This document shows, piece by piece, positions 1 through 7,273 of a stretch of 35,995 bases of DNA (its first letter is position 1; each line of letters opens with the position of its first letter). The DNA is from CAZYZQ01 sp964652075 (GTDB taxonomy: Bacteria; Bacillota; Clostridia; Oscillospirales; Oscillospiraceae): assembly GCA_964652075.1 (NCBI GenBank), contig CAZYZQ010000003.1, positions 1 to 35,995 on the forward strand, written 5' to 3'. A program made the translations under genes and the position numbers. The notes beneath the pieces are model-generated. The model saw nothing but the letters and a program-made list of their open reading frames with translations, did no database searches and was not told the DNA's origin.

Positions 1-888
1 TTCTGCACGTCCTGCCCCGTCTGCGCACTATATGCCTCCATCTCCGCGCCGGAGACCTCGGAGCTGCCGACATGGAAGGCCAGAATCGGGTCGAGGTCGG
101 CGTTCCACGCCAGCTCATACTCCGACCACAGCAGGCCGTTGTGTTCCGGTTGGTTGAGCCAGAGCGTAAACGCGGCGCATTCGTCCGCCTGAAACGCCTC
201 ATACGGCTCCTCCCCCGGCGCGTCGGCCACATACGCCTGCGCCGCGCCGGCGGCGATTCCCCGGAAGTCCTCCAGCGTCTGGTACTCCTCCCGGTCGAGC
301 CAGTAGCGGCTGACCATACGCACCGTGTCGTCGTCATTCAGCGGGAAGGCAAAATACGGGAAATAGATGATCGTCTCTTGTTCATCCTCGTAGTAACTGC
401 AAATGAAGATTGCCCGGTCGCAGGTCTCGTCGGCAAACACCGTGGAACCCCACATGGCCTCCAGCGAGCCGTAATTGTAAACAGCGCTCTCCTCGCTCCA
501 GGCGTTCAGGCACATTCTGACAGATGTCGTATCTCCAACTTCAATTGGGAAATCGCCGCACAGCACCTCCTCGACCTTAACTGTTTTCTGCGCAATATAA
601 TAAGCCTTCAACGCACCCGGATCGCCCGGATCCTTCTTCTCAAACGTCCCCGGGTCTTCCCAGCTGCCGACAATAATCTTACTGGTGTTATACCACTTCA
701 GGGAAGCTGGCCACACAGCCGAAGAGCCTGCGGAGGCCTGTGTCATCTCCCAATTTCCGACGTCATAGGGATCGACTGCCATATCTACTGTTTCATGTTC
801 CTCATTAATTTTTGCTGTTTTTTTCACAGCCGCAGGCAACAAACATGAACATCCACAAACAGAGAATCAAACTAAAATACTTTTTCAT
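1..888 (-). pseudogene. Frameshifted lipoprotein, paralogue of the next gene, runs off left edge
   Basis: The ATG at 888 opens a good lipoprotein signal (MKKYFSLILCLW then FVAC, lipid Cys at residue 19) but this frame hits TAA at 805-807 after 27 codons. The body continues in the +1 frame from about 827 to the left edge. It closely parallels the intact gene at 903-2072: shared blocks include VDPYDVG, DDDTVRMVSRYW, YQTLEDFRGIA, ADAPGEEPY and LNQPEHNGL. The frames join at a run of seven A (minus strand; T at 818-824). With six A the signal peptide reads straight into the body. It lies 14 nt downstream of the intact paralogue, so both probably share one transcript. The function is unknown; the protein is predicted to be an extracellular lipoprotein. 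Whether this is a true pseudogene, a phase-variable tract or a sequencing slip cannot be decided here. The 3' end is outside the window. Confidence 0.7.
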
Positions 889-902
889 GACCGCACCTTC
901 CA

Positions 903-2072
903 TCAAATGGTTTCATCATAGGTGTTTTTGCAGACAACGTATGCATCATCTATAATCTGCACCACCAGCGTGCCGCTTGCAATGCGCTTGTTATCTGCCT
1001 CCACATAATAGTGGATCTTGTGCGTGCCGTCGTCAAACAGCTTCCCGGAATCACAGGTGACCTTGACCGGCGTGATCGCTCTGTCCGGCGCGTACCATGC
1101 GTCACGCGACTCAAGATATGTCCACGTGAAGTGTTTAAAAGAATCCCATGTTGCACGCGCCCAGTCTTTCGTGAATGCATTGAGCTGATCGGTAGATATC
1201 TTCATAAGCCTCTGCGCATCCCGCCCTGTCTTCGCCCGGTAGGCCTCCTTCTCCGCGTTGGAAACCGCGAAATTGTTGACATAGAAGGCCAAAATCGGGT
1301 CAAGATCGGCCTCAAAGGCGTGCTCGTACTCCGACCATATCAGCCCATTGTGCTCCGGCTGATTCAGCCACTGCGTGAACGAAGCACACTCACTGACATC
1401 AAATGCGATATACGGCTCCTCTCCCGGCGCGTCCACCGTATAGGGGCTCGGCTCCTCTCTGGCGATTCCCCGGAAGTCCTCCAACGTCTGGTACGCCTCC
1501 CGGTCGATCCAGTAGCGGCTGACCATGCGAACCGTATCGTCGTCACTCAATGGAAAATAATGATATGGATAGATAATATCTGTTTGTTCTTTCTCTGTGT
1601 AGCTGCAAATAAAAATTGCACGGCGGCAGCTCTTATCCGCAAACAGTGTGGCGTTCCACATATCCTCCTCTGTGCCATAATTCTCTGCAATGCTTTCCGC
1701 ATCCCACGCATTCAGATATTCGCGCACAATAATCTTATCTCCCACTTTGATCGGCATCTCCCCGCAGAGTATTTCCTCAACCGTAACTGCTTTACATGCT
1801 TTGTAGCGAACAAGGTAGGAATACCGCTCCCGCTCCTCCTGCTTGAACGTTCCCGGCTCTTCCCAGCTGCCGACAAAAATTGTCTTATAATAAGAATTTT
1901 TCAAAGACTTTACTTCAATGGCGCTACAGGCCGCCGCCGACTCATTTTCCGCCCAGCCGCCCACGTCATAGGGGTCAACCGCCGCCTGCGGCGCCGCTTC
2001 CCGCTTTGCACAGGCGCACAGGAGCAGGACAAGAAGTGCAAGCAGAACACAGTCTCTTCTCCGCTTCTTCAT
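903..2072 (-). CDS. Predicted lipoprotein of unknown function (389 aa)
   Basis: This is a secreted lipoprotein: positively charged N-terminus (MKKRRR), hydrophobic stretch, and lipobox LCAC with lipid-bearing Cys at residue 21. I chose the ATG at 2072 over an in-frame TTG at 2102 because a GGAGGG lies 7-8 nt before it and the signal peptide starts there. The mature part is soluble, rich in acidic and aromatic residues, and I recognise no domain. It includes a segment of the form VEEILCGEMPIKVGDKIIV, which resembles short beta-rich repeats seen in other secreted Firmicutes proteins but gives no function. It is followed 14 nt later by a frameshifted paralogue, so this is a tandem duplication. 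A TTGACA promoter lies upstream at 2107-2136. Confidence 0.85.
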   Translation of the reverse strand: MKKRRRDCVLLALLVLLLCACAKREAAPQAAVDPYDVGGWAENESAAACSAIEVKSLKNSYYKTIFVGSWEEPGTFKQEERERYSYLVRYKACKAVTVEEILCGEMPIKVGDKIIVREYLNAWDAESIAENYGTEEDMWNATLFADKSCRRAIFICSYTEKEQTDIIYPYHYFPLSDDDTVRMVSRYWIDREAYQTLEDFRGIAREEPSPYTVDAPGEEPYIAFDVSECASFTQWLNQPEHNGLIWSEYEHAFEADLDPILAFYVNNFAVSNAEKEAYRAKTGRDAQRLMKISTDQLNAFTKDWARATWDSFKHFTWTYLESRDAWYAPDRAITPVKVTCDSGKLFDDGTHKIHYYVEADNKRIASGTLVVQIIDDAYVVCKNTYDETI

Positions 2073-2106
2073 CGGAATCCCTCCCCTCCCTCGTTTTTTC
2101 AATTGT

Positions 2107-2136
2107 AGTCTACCTTATAAACGCAGCATTTGTCAA
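2107..2136 (-). promoter_or_regulatory. Promoter for the lipoprotein pair
   Basis: On the minus strand there is a perfect -35 TTGACA (2131-2136), an 18-nt spacer and a -10 TAGACT (2107-2112). It lies 35 nt upstream of the lipoprotein start at 2072. The -10 matches only four of six consensus bases. Confidence 0.55.
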
Positions 2137-2182
2137 CCTTTATTTTGTACAGTTTTTTTCAATAATTCTGTCTGAATTCCAC

Positions 2183-2212
2183 AAAAAACCCCGGCTGCTT
2201 TCGCAGCCGGGG
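2183..2212 (-). terminator. Intrinsic terminator after the sugar isomerase gene
   Basis: A perfect 10-bp GC-rich stem (CCCCGGCTGC at 2189-2198, partner at 2203-2212) with a 4-nt loop is followed on the minus strand by six T (A at 2183-2188). It lies about 20 nt after the stop codon of the gene ending at 2231. Confidence 0.9.
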
Positions 2213-2230
2213 CGGATTTGCGCGATGAGC

Positions 2231-3055
2231 TTAGATGGTCTTGAGGTAGTTGATGGACTTCTCGACGCAGTCCAGCGGGCACATCTTGAGGGACGGCTCG
2301 TCCTGCTCGACGATGATCCAGGGGATCTCGGCCTTGATAACGGCGTCGGTGATGTCCATCCAGGACTGCTGGCCGTAGCCGATCGGACGGAACTCGAAGA
2401 TGGAGTCGTCCTCGACCACGTCGACAGTGGTGCCGATCAGCTTATAGAGGTTCTTCGCCTTCTTGCCGGGCATATAGAAATCCTTGTAGTGGATGATCGG
2501 GGAACGGTCGGCGTACTTCTTGATGTACTTGACCGGGTCCTCGCCCGCGACCTTGACCCAGCACAGATCCAGCTCAGCGTACAGATCGGGAATCTCATTG
2601 TACATAATGTCGAGGCAATACTCGTCCTTGCCCTCGGGCTTGACGAACTCGAAGTCATGGTTGTGATAGACCAGCTTCATGTCGATGGACTTGCAGTACG
2701 CGGCCAGATCCTTGATGGCGGCGACAGTCTCCTCGTACATGGGCTGACCCGGGCGGCGCTCAGCGGCCAGCCACGGCATGGCGACCATCTGGCAGCCGAT
2801 CTCCTTGTACGCGCCGATGGTGCCCTCGCGGTCGGCGATCATATCGTCGAGCGGGATGTGCGCGGAGACAGGGGTCAGGCCGATGGCGGTCAGCCACTGC
2901 TTGATCTCCTTCGGGTCATTGCCGTACATATCGGCAAACTCGACGCCCTCATAGCCCATTGCCTTGACGCGCTCCAGGGTGCCCTTGAAATCGGCAGCCA
3001 GGGAGTCACGGACGGAGTACAGCTGCAGGCCGACCGGAATATTTCTGACTTTCAT
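2231..3055 (-). CDS. Sugar phosphate isomerase/epimerase family protein (TIM barrel)
   Basis: A 274-aa protein of the xylose-isomerase-like TIM-barrel family (AP endonuclease 2 fold, as in IolE, IolI and hydroxypyruvate isomerases). It starts with VGLQLYSVRDSL, typical of sugar phosphate isomerases, and has metal-site-like elements VYHNHDFEF and ELDLCWVKVAGEDP. The substrate cannot be told. Start ATG 3055 follows GAGGAGG by 6 nt; the longer frame upstream adds an Arg-rich non-conserved tail. It has its own promoter (3127-3156) and terminator (2183-2212), so it is probably monocistronic, although the upstream neighbour in the same direction is a Gfo/Idh oxidoreductase, a frequent partner in inositol-like or keto-sugar pathways. 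Confidence 0.9.
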   Translation of the reverse strand: MKVRNIPVGLQLYSVRDSLAADFKGTLERVKAMGYEGVEFADMYGNDPKEIKQWLTAIGLTPVSAHIPLDDMIADREGTIGAYKEIGCQMVAMPWLAAERRPGQPMYEETVAAIKDLAAYCKSIDMKLVYHNHDFEFVKPEGKDEYCLDIMYNEIPDLYAELDLCWVKVAGEDPVKYIKKYADRSPIIHYKDFYMPGKKAKNLYKLIGTTVDVVEDDSIFEFRPIGYGQQSWMDITDAVIKAEIPWIIVEQDEPSLKMCPLDCVEKSINYLKTI

Positions 3056-3126
3056 GGTAAATCCTCCTCGTATTCTACTGCGCCGAAGCGCACAGGCGGG
3101 CACTGTCCCGCCCTGTTCCTTATCAT

Positions 3127-3156
3127 ATTATACAACAAATCCGCACACGCCGTCAA
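3127..3156 (-). promoter_or_regulatory. Promoter for the sugar isomerase gene
   Basis: Minus-strand -35 TTGACG (3151-3156), 18-nt spacer and perfect -10 TATAAT (3127-3132), about 70 nt upstream of the start codon at 3055. Confidence 0.7.
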
Positions 3157-3197
3157 ATGCTTTTCCTGCAAAGATGCACAAAAATCCGGGACAAAGT

Positions 3198-4181
3198 TTA
3201 TTCAAAACGATAGTGCAGGCCCCACTGGCGGCGGCATTCGTCTGCAATGCGCATCACCGCGAGGGATTCCTCCAGCGGCGCAAGCGGGCTTTCCGTCAGC
3301 CCCGCGTGCAGGCAGCGCATGACCTCCTCCGCCTCGAACTCGTAGCCGTTGGCCCGGAACGGGCCGTCGCAGGCGGCGATGGTCGTGCCGTCCCAGCCGC
3401 GCACTTCAGCGTGCGTGGCCTGAATGAAGTTTTCTCCCTCGATCAGCAACCGGCCCTTCGTGCCCTGCACATACGCGCCGTAGATGCGCTCCGGCGCAAG
3501 CCCGGTTGTAATATTGGCAAACCGCCCGCCGGGATAGCGCAGCACGATGCTGCTCATGTTGTCCACACCCGTCGGGTCGAGAATTGCGCACGTCTCAATC
3601 TGCGACGGCGCGTAACCGAGGAACGTGCAGGCGTACATAATCGGGTAGATGCCGAGATCCAGCAGCGCGCCGCCCGCGATCTCCGGATTCAGGATGCGAT
3701 GGCCGCGCTGCCCCTTCGAGTAAAAGCGCAGATCGACCGCCTGTATTTCACCGAACAGTCCCTCCGAAAGCCACTGCCTTGTCCGGCGATAGACCGGCAG
3801 GCACTTTGTCCAGACGGCCTCCATCAGGAACAGGCCCTTCTCCCGCGCCAGCGCGCACAGCGCTTCCGCCTGCGCTGCATTGGTCGTAAACGCTTTCTCA
3901 CAGAGAACCGGCTTGCCCGCCTCCAGCGCTTTTTTTGCCCACTCATAGTGGTAGCGCACCGGCGTGCCGATGTAGACGGCGTCGACAGCCGGGTCAGCCA
4001 GCAGCGCCTCGTAGCTGGCATAGCCCCGCGCCCAGCCGTTTTTTCGGCAGAAATCGTCGGCTTTCTCCTGCGACGAGGAGCCAACCGCGTATTTTTCCGC
4101 CTCCGGGCAGGCGGCAAGGCCGGTTGAAAACCAGCTTGAAATGCGCCCCGCACCCAGAATACCCCATCGGATCTTGTCCAT
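3198..4181 (-). CDS. Gfo/Idh/MocA family NAD(P)-dependent oxidoreductase
   Basis: A 327-aa oxidoreductase. The N-terminal Rossmann fold shows GILGAGRIS near residues 7-15, followed by the family motif CEKAFTTN (the EKP-type catalytic lysine region). The C-terminal half is the beta-sheet substrate domain (GGALLDLGIYPIMYA). The family oxidises or reduces sugars, inositols and related alcohols with NAD(P); this substrate is unknown. Start ATG 4181 has GGAGG 9 nt upstream; the reading frame stays open further upstream but that extension has no family similarity and crosses the promoter at 4212-4240. No terminator is evident between it and the downstream isomerase, which has its own promoter. Confidence 0.92.
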   Translation of the reverse strand: MDKIRWGILGAGRISSWFSTGLAACPEAEKYAVGSSSQEKADDFCRKNGWARGYASYEALLADPAVDAVYIGTPVRYHYEWAKKALEAGKPVLCEKAFTTNAAQAEALCALAREKGLFLMEAVWTKCLPVYRRTRQWLSEGLFGEIQAVDLRFYSKGQRGHRILNPEIAGGALLDLGIYPIMYACTFLGYAPSQIETCAILDPTGVDNMSSIVLRYPGGRFANITTGLAPERIYGAYVQGTKGRLLIEGENFIQATHAEVRGWDGTTIAACDGPFRANGYEFEAEEVMRCLHAGLTESPLAPLEESLAVMRIADECRRQWGLHYRFE

Positions 4182-4211
4182 TGCTTTGCCTCCGTCCTGT
4201 TGTTTTTCTTC

Positions 4212-4240
4212 ATTATACCCGCTTCCGGTACAATTTGCAA
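4212..4240 (-). promoter_or_regulatory. Promoter for the Gfo/Idh/MocA gene
   Basis: Minus-strand -35 TTGCAA (4235-4240), exactly 17 nt, and perfect -10 TATAAT (4212-4217), about 30 nt upstream of the start at 4181. Confidence 0.75.
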
Positions 4241-4242
4241 CG

Positions 4243-4273
4243 AAAACCCCCGCCGCCAATTGAGCGGCAGGGG
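4243..4273 (-). terminator. Intrinsic terminator after the first MATE gene
   Basis: Stem CCCCGCCGC (4248-4256) pairs with GCGGC plus GGGG (4264-4273) with one bulged A. TTTT follows on the minus strand (A at 4243-4246). It lies just after the MATE stop at 4280. Confidence 0.7.
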
Positions 4274-4279
4274 TTGTAG

Positions 4280-5656
4280 TCATGCGGTTTTTGGCTCTTT
4301 GTGAATCTGGTCGGCCTTGGCACGCCAGTTGCCGAACTTGTAGTACAGGAACGTCAGCGCCGCACCGAGGATATTTGTAACCGCGAACGAGATCCAAATA
4401 CCCTGATAGCTGCCTGTGCGGTAGCCCAAAAAGTAGGCGACCACCACACGAACCGCGGTGGCAATGACGTTGGCAAGGAAGGCAATCATTGTCGCGCCGG
4501 CGCCGCGCAGGATGCCGCCGTAGAGCTGGTTCAGCCCCCAGAACACATAGAAGAACGCCAGCAGGCGCAGGCCCTCGCCGCCCATACGGACGACGGCCTC
4601 CTCCGTGGTGAAGATCATCGTCACCCACGGTGCAAAGATAAACAGGAGCACGCCAAGTCCCAGGCCGATAATCACCGTCATCAGCACCGAAATACGTACA
4701 CCGTGCGTCAGCCGATCCATCTTTTTCGCGCCGATATTCTGGCCGACATAGGTCGTGATTGCGTTGCCGATGGCCATCAGCGGCAGGATGATAAAGCCGT
4801 CGATCTTGATGACGGAGCCGAACGCCGCGATGGTCTCCTTGCCGAAGGAGTTGACAAACGACTGCACCACGACGTTGCCGACCGACATGGCCAGCTGCTG
4901 GAGGCCTGCCGGGATGCCGATCGTCAAAATTGCAATCGCCATGGCCTTATCCGCGCGCAGCGTCTTGACCGTCAGCTCCGCGCCGTAGCGTTTGCCGCAC
5001 ATCCGGATGACAATCAGGACGGCGGAGACGAGCTGAGACAGGATCGTCGCATAGGCCGCGCCCGCCACGCCGAGGTGGAAGACGAGGATGAACAACAGAT
5101 CGAGCACGACGTTCAGCACGCTGCACAGGATCAGCATGTAGAGCGGATATTTTGAATCTCCGAGGCCGCGCAGCACCGCCGTACCCATGTGATAGAAGAA
5201 GACGCAGATGTTGCCGAGCATGTAGATCAGCATGTAGTCGTAGCAGTCGTCAAACACGTCCTTGGGCGTCTGCATCAGGTGCAGCAACGGCTTGAGAAAA
5301 ATCGCCGGGACAATCGAGACGAACAGGCCGACAGCCACCGCGACAACCAGCGTCGTGCTGATCGCCTTGCGGATACCCGCCTGATCGTGCGCGCCGAAGT
5401 ACTGCGCCGCGATGACCGACGCGCCGATGCCGACGGCGACCATAAAGGCCGAGCAGACCATCGTCAAAGAACTGCCTGCGTTGATCGCGGCCAGCGCGTC
5501 CGCGCCCATCGTCTGGCCGACGATGACAGCGTCGACCATGTTGTACATCTGGGTGAAAATGTTGCCGATCATGATCGGGATCATGAAGGCAAGAAGTCCT
5601 TTTGTAATGCTGCCCTCGGTCATATCGCCCGCGCGCAGCTGCTTTGTTTCACTCAT
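4280..5656 (-). CDS. MATE family efflux transporter
   Basis: A 458-aa, 12-helix multidrug and toxin extrusion protein. The N-terminus reads ITKGLLAFMIPIMIGNIF and then YNMVDAVIVGQTMGADALAA, the signature of the NorM/DinF-like clostridial MATE group. Such proteins export cationic drugs or metabolites in exchange for Na+ or H+. Two Met codons lie close together; I favour ATG 5656 because GGAAGG sits 6 nt before it and only 2 nt before the ATG at 5662. It is a single gene with a strong promoter (5694-5722) and a terminator. It is one of three MATE genes in the window (others at 17916 and 26338), not adjacent and clearly diverged. Confidence 0.95.
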   Translation of the reverse strand: MSETKQLRAGDMTEGSITKGLLAFMIPIMIGNIFTQMYNMVDAVIVGQTMGADALAAINAGSSLTMVCSAFMVAVGIGASVIAAQYFGAHDQAGIRKAISTTLVVAVAVGLFVSIVPAIFLKPLLHLMQTPKDVFDDCYDYMLIYMLGNICVFFYHMGTAVLRGLGDSKYPLYMLILCSVLNVVLDLLFILVFHLGVAGAAYATILSQLVSAVLIVIRMCGKRYGAELTVKTLRADKAMAIAILTIGIPAGLQQLAMSVGNVVVQSFVNSFGKETIAAFGSVIKIDGFIILPLMAIGNAITTYVGQNIGAKKMDRLTHGVRISVLMTVIIGLGLGVLLFIFAPWVTMIFTTEEAVVRMGGEGLRLLAFFYVFWGLNQLYGGILRGAGATMIAFLANVIATAVRVVVAYFLGYRTGSYQGIWISFAVTNILGAALTFLYYKFGNWRAKADQIHKEPKTA

Positions 5657-5693
5657 AAGCATCCTTCCCTTTCTATTTGCTCATTTCTGCGCT

Positions 5694-5722
5694 ATTATAG
5701 CATAGGTTGCAATCTATTGCAA
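5694..5722 (-). promoter_or_regulatory. Promoter for the first MATE gene
   Basis: Minus-strand -35 TTGCAA (5717-5722), 17-nt spacer ending in TGC (extended -10) and perfect -10 TATAAT (5694-5699). Confidence 0.8.
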
Positions 5723-5779
5723 GCGCTATTTGTCAGATTTCTGACAACTTGTTTCCGCAACTGTGCGGAAGAATTTTTT

Positions 5780-6295
5780 CTAGCTCCGTAGCAACGCGCG
5801 CCGCGCGCGCCAGTCGGGAAGAAAGCGTTCCACCAGCTCCCAGAAGCGCGGGCCGTGGTTCTTTTCCTGAATATGCGCCAGCTCGTGGACAACCACATAT
5901 TCAATCGCCTCGGGCGGATACCGCATCAGCCGCCACGAGTAGCAGATGCTGTTCTTGCCGCTGCAGCTGCCGAAACGCGTGCGCGCGCCCGTGATGCGCA
6001 CCGCCGTGGGCGTCAGGCCCATGATTTCGCTCCAACGCGCGGTCAGGGCAGGCAGCTCCCGCTTTGCGCGGGCATAACATTCCGCGGTCTCCTCCGGCGT
6101 CAGCTCCGGGTACTCCGCGGCGCGGCGGCGCACATCGGCCAGATGCTTCTGAATCCAGTCCGCATGCTGGGCAACGAAGCGGTCAATCTCCGCCTGCGCG
6201 GCAAATCGGGGCGCGCGGACGACGAGTTCCCCTTCCCGCGTGATCTGCAAGGCGATAGTCCGGCGCTGTGTGCGCACAAGGCGGTACTCATGCAT
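5780..6295 (-). CDS. YgjP-like zinc metallopeptidase (DUF45/M48-type)
   Basis: A 171-aa protein of the YgjP/WLM family. The zincin motif HELAHIQEKNH has zinc ligands His137 and His141 and catalytic Glu138; it is followed by GPRFWELVERFLPDW, typical of this family. RTRFGSCSGKNSICYSW is the other conserved block. The family is predicted to be a cytoplasmic protease; its substrate is unknown. The start ATG at 6295 overlaps the last 8 nt of the upstream exonuclease gene, so the two are probably co-transcribed and translationally coupled. Its length fits the shorter members of the family. Confidence 0.88.
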   Translation of the reverse strand: MHEYRLVRTQRRTIALQITREGELVVRAPRFAAQAEIDRFVAQHADWIQKHLADVRRRAAEYPELTPEETAECYARAKRELPALTARWSEIMGLTPTAVRITGARTRFGSCSGKNSICYSWRLMRYPPEAIEYVVVHELAHIQEKNHGPRFWELVERFLPDWRARRALLRS

Positions 6296-7085
6296 TGAGC
6301 GCCTCCAGACAGTGCCGGAACAGCTGATCCGTCGCCATCACGTCGGCGAGCGCACGGTGCGCGACGGGAATATCGATGTGCAGCAGTTCCTTCATCGCGG
6401 CGAGCGTGTGGTGCTTCTCGTCCGGGTAGGCGCGCTGGGACAGGCGCAGCGTGTCGAAGATCTGATTTTGCAGCTTTTTTCCCTCGCAGTGCTCAAGAAA
6501 CCCTACATCGAATTTGGCGTTGTGCGCCACGAGCGGCAGGCCGTCTGCAAAGTCCAGAAATGCCTGCGCCGCCTGATGCTGGGCCGGCGCGTCGATGACA
6601 TCGTCATCGCAGATCCCCGTCAGCGCCGTAATGCCGGGCGGGATCGGGCGCTCAGGGTCGACCATCGTGTGGAACGTCTCGTCCGGCAGGCCGTCGCAGT
6701 GGCGCAGCGCACCGATCTCGATCATCCTGTCCCGCACCGGGGAAAGGCCGGTCGTCTCAAGGTCGAACACGACATACGCCTCCGGCCACGGCTGGGCAAA
6801 GGCCCCGGCCTGCTGCTCGGCAAGCAGCTCGGCGGCAATGGTGTGCAGCCCGCCCTCCAAACAGAGCACGGCGGTATGCGCGTCCAGATAGCCCACCACA
6901 GCGCAGGGCATGGGCGCCTCTGCATAAAACCCGGCGTAGCACACGCGGCGCAGCCAGTTCGCCTTGGGCGGGACGAGGCCCCAGTCCCGGTAGTATTGCA
7001 GTTTCTCCTGAAAGGACGCGAACGGCGTCCAGTCCGCGCGCGGTGCAAGCATGGCGGCGCCCCCTGTCAATTTTTCTCTTATCAT
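6288..7085 (-). CDS. DEDDh 3'-5' exonuclease (DNA polymerase III epsilon-like)
   Basis: A protein of about 265 aa with a C-terminal exonuclease domain from residue 105: VVFDLETTG (Asp108, Glu110), then HNAKFDVGF and HRALADV supply the remaining DEDDh acidic and histidine residues. The family removes nucleotides from DNA or RNA 3' ends. The first 100 residues are not part of the domain and are unrecognised. ATG 7085 has GAGGGGG 9 nt upstream; ATG 7052 is an alternative start with a poorer site and would give 254 aa. It overlaps the YgjP-like gene by 8 nt. Confidence 0.88.
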   Translation of the reverse strand: MIREKLTGGAAMLAPRADWTPFASFQEKLQYYRDWGLVPPKANWLRRVCYAGFYAEAPMPCAVVGYLDAHTAVLCLEGGLHTIAAELLAEQQAGAFAQPWPEAYVVFDLETTGLSPVRDRMIEIGALRHCDGLPDETFHTMVDPERPIPPGITALTGICDDDVIDAPAQHQAAQAFLDFADGLPLVAHNAKFDVGFLEHCEGKKLQNQIFDTLRLSQRAYPDEKHHTLAAMKELLHIDIPVAHRALADVMATDQLFRHCLEALNA

Positions 7086-7146
7086 ATCACATTTCCCCCT
7101 CTGCCGCAAGATTTCTCATTTTATTCTGAATTTTGCCAGAATTCTG

Positions 7147-7175
7147 TTGCATTTTTCCGCGCGATCTGCTATACT
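7147..7175 (+). promoter_or_regulatory. Promoter for the uracil permease gene
   Basis: -35 TTGCAT (7147-7152), exactly 17 nt, -10 TATACT (7170-7175). The predicted start of transcription, near 7182, is at the foot of the leader hairpin at 7186-7230. Confidence 0.75.
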
Positions 7176-7185
7176 GCCTGAGAAG

Positions 7186-7230
7186 AAGGAGGACTGCACC
7201 ACGAATGCGCTGGTGGGGTCTTCTTTTTTT
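7186..7230 (+). terminator. Leader hairpin with T run upstream of uraA (possible attenuator)
   Basis: AAGGAGGAC (7186-7194) pairs with GTCTTCTTT (7218-7226, two G-U pairs), and inside it CACCA (7197-7201) pairs with TGGTG (7211-7215). Seven T (7224-7230) follow. This is a terminator-like hairpin only a few nt after the predicted transcription start, so there is no room for an upstream antiterminator. An ATG at 7205 inside the hairpin is in frame with uraA (leader MRWWGLLFLR...) and has AAGGAGG about 12 nt before it. Confidence 0.6.
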
Positions 7231-7273
7231 GCGGGCTTCCGCAGAAACTATGATAAAGGAGAGAGAATCCATC

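Noticed and set aside
2072..2102. Longer TTG start for the 389-aa lipoprotein
   Set aside because: It would place ten residues translated from the ribosome binding site in front of a complete lipoprotein signal peptide.
4301..5155. Plus-strand frames opposite the first MATE gene (284 and 200 codons)
   Set aside because: They are His/Asp/Gln/Arg-rich antisense shadows of a membrane protein gene with no ribosome site.
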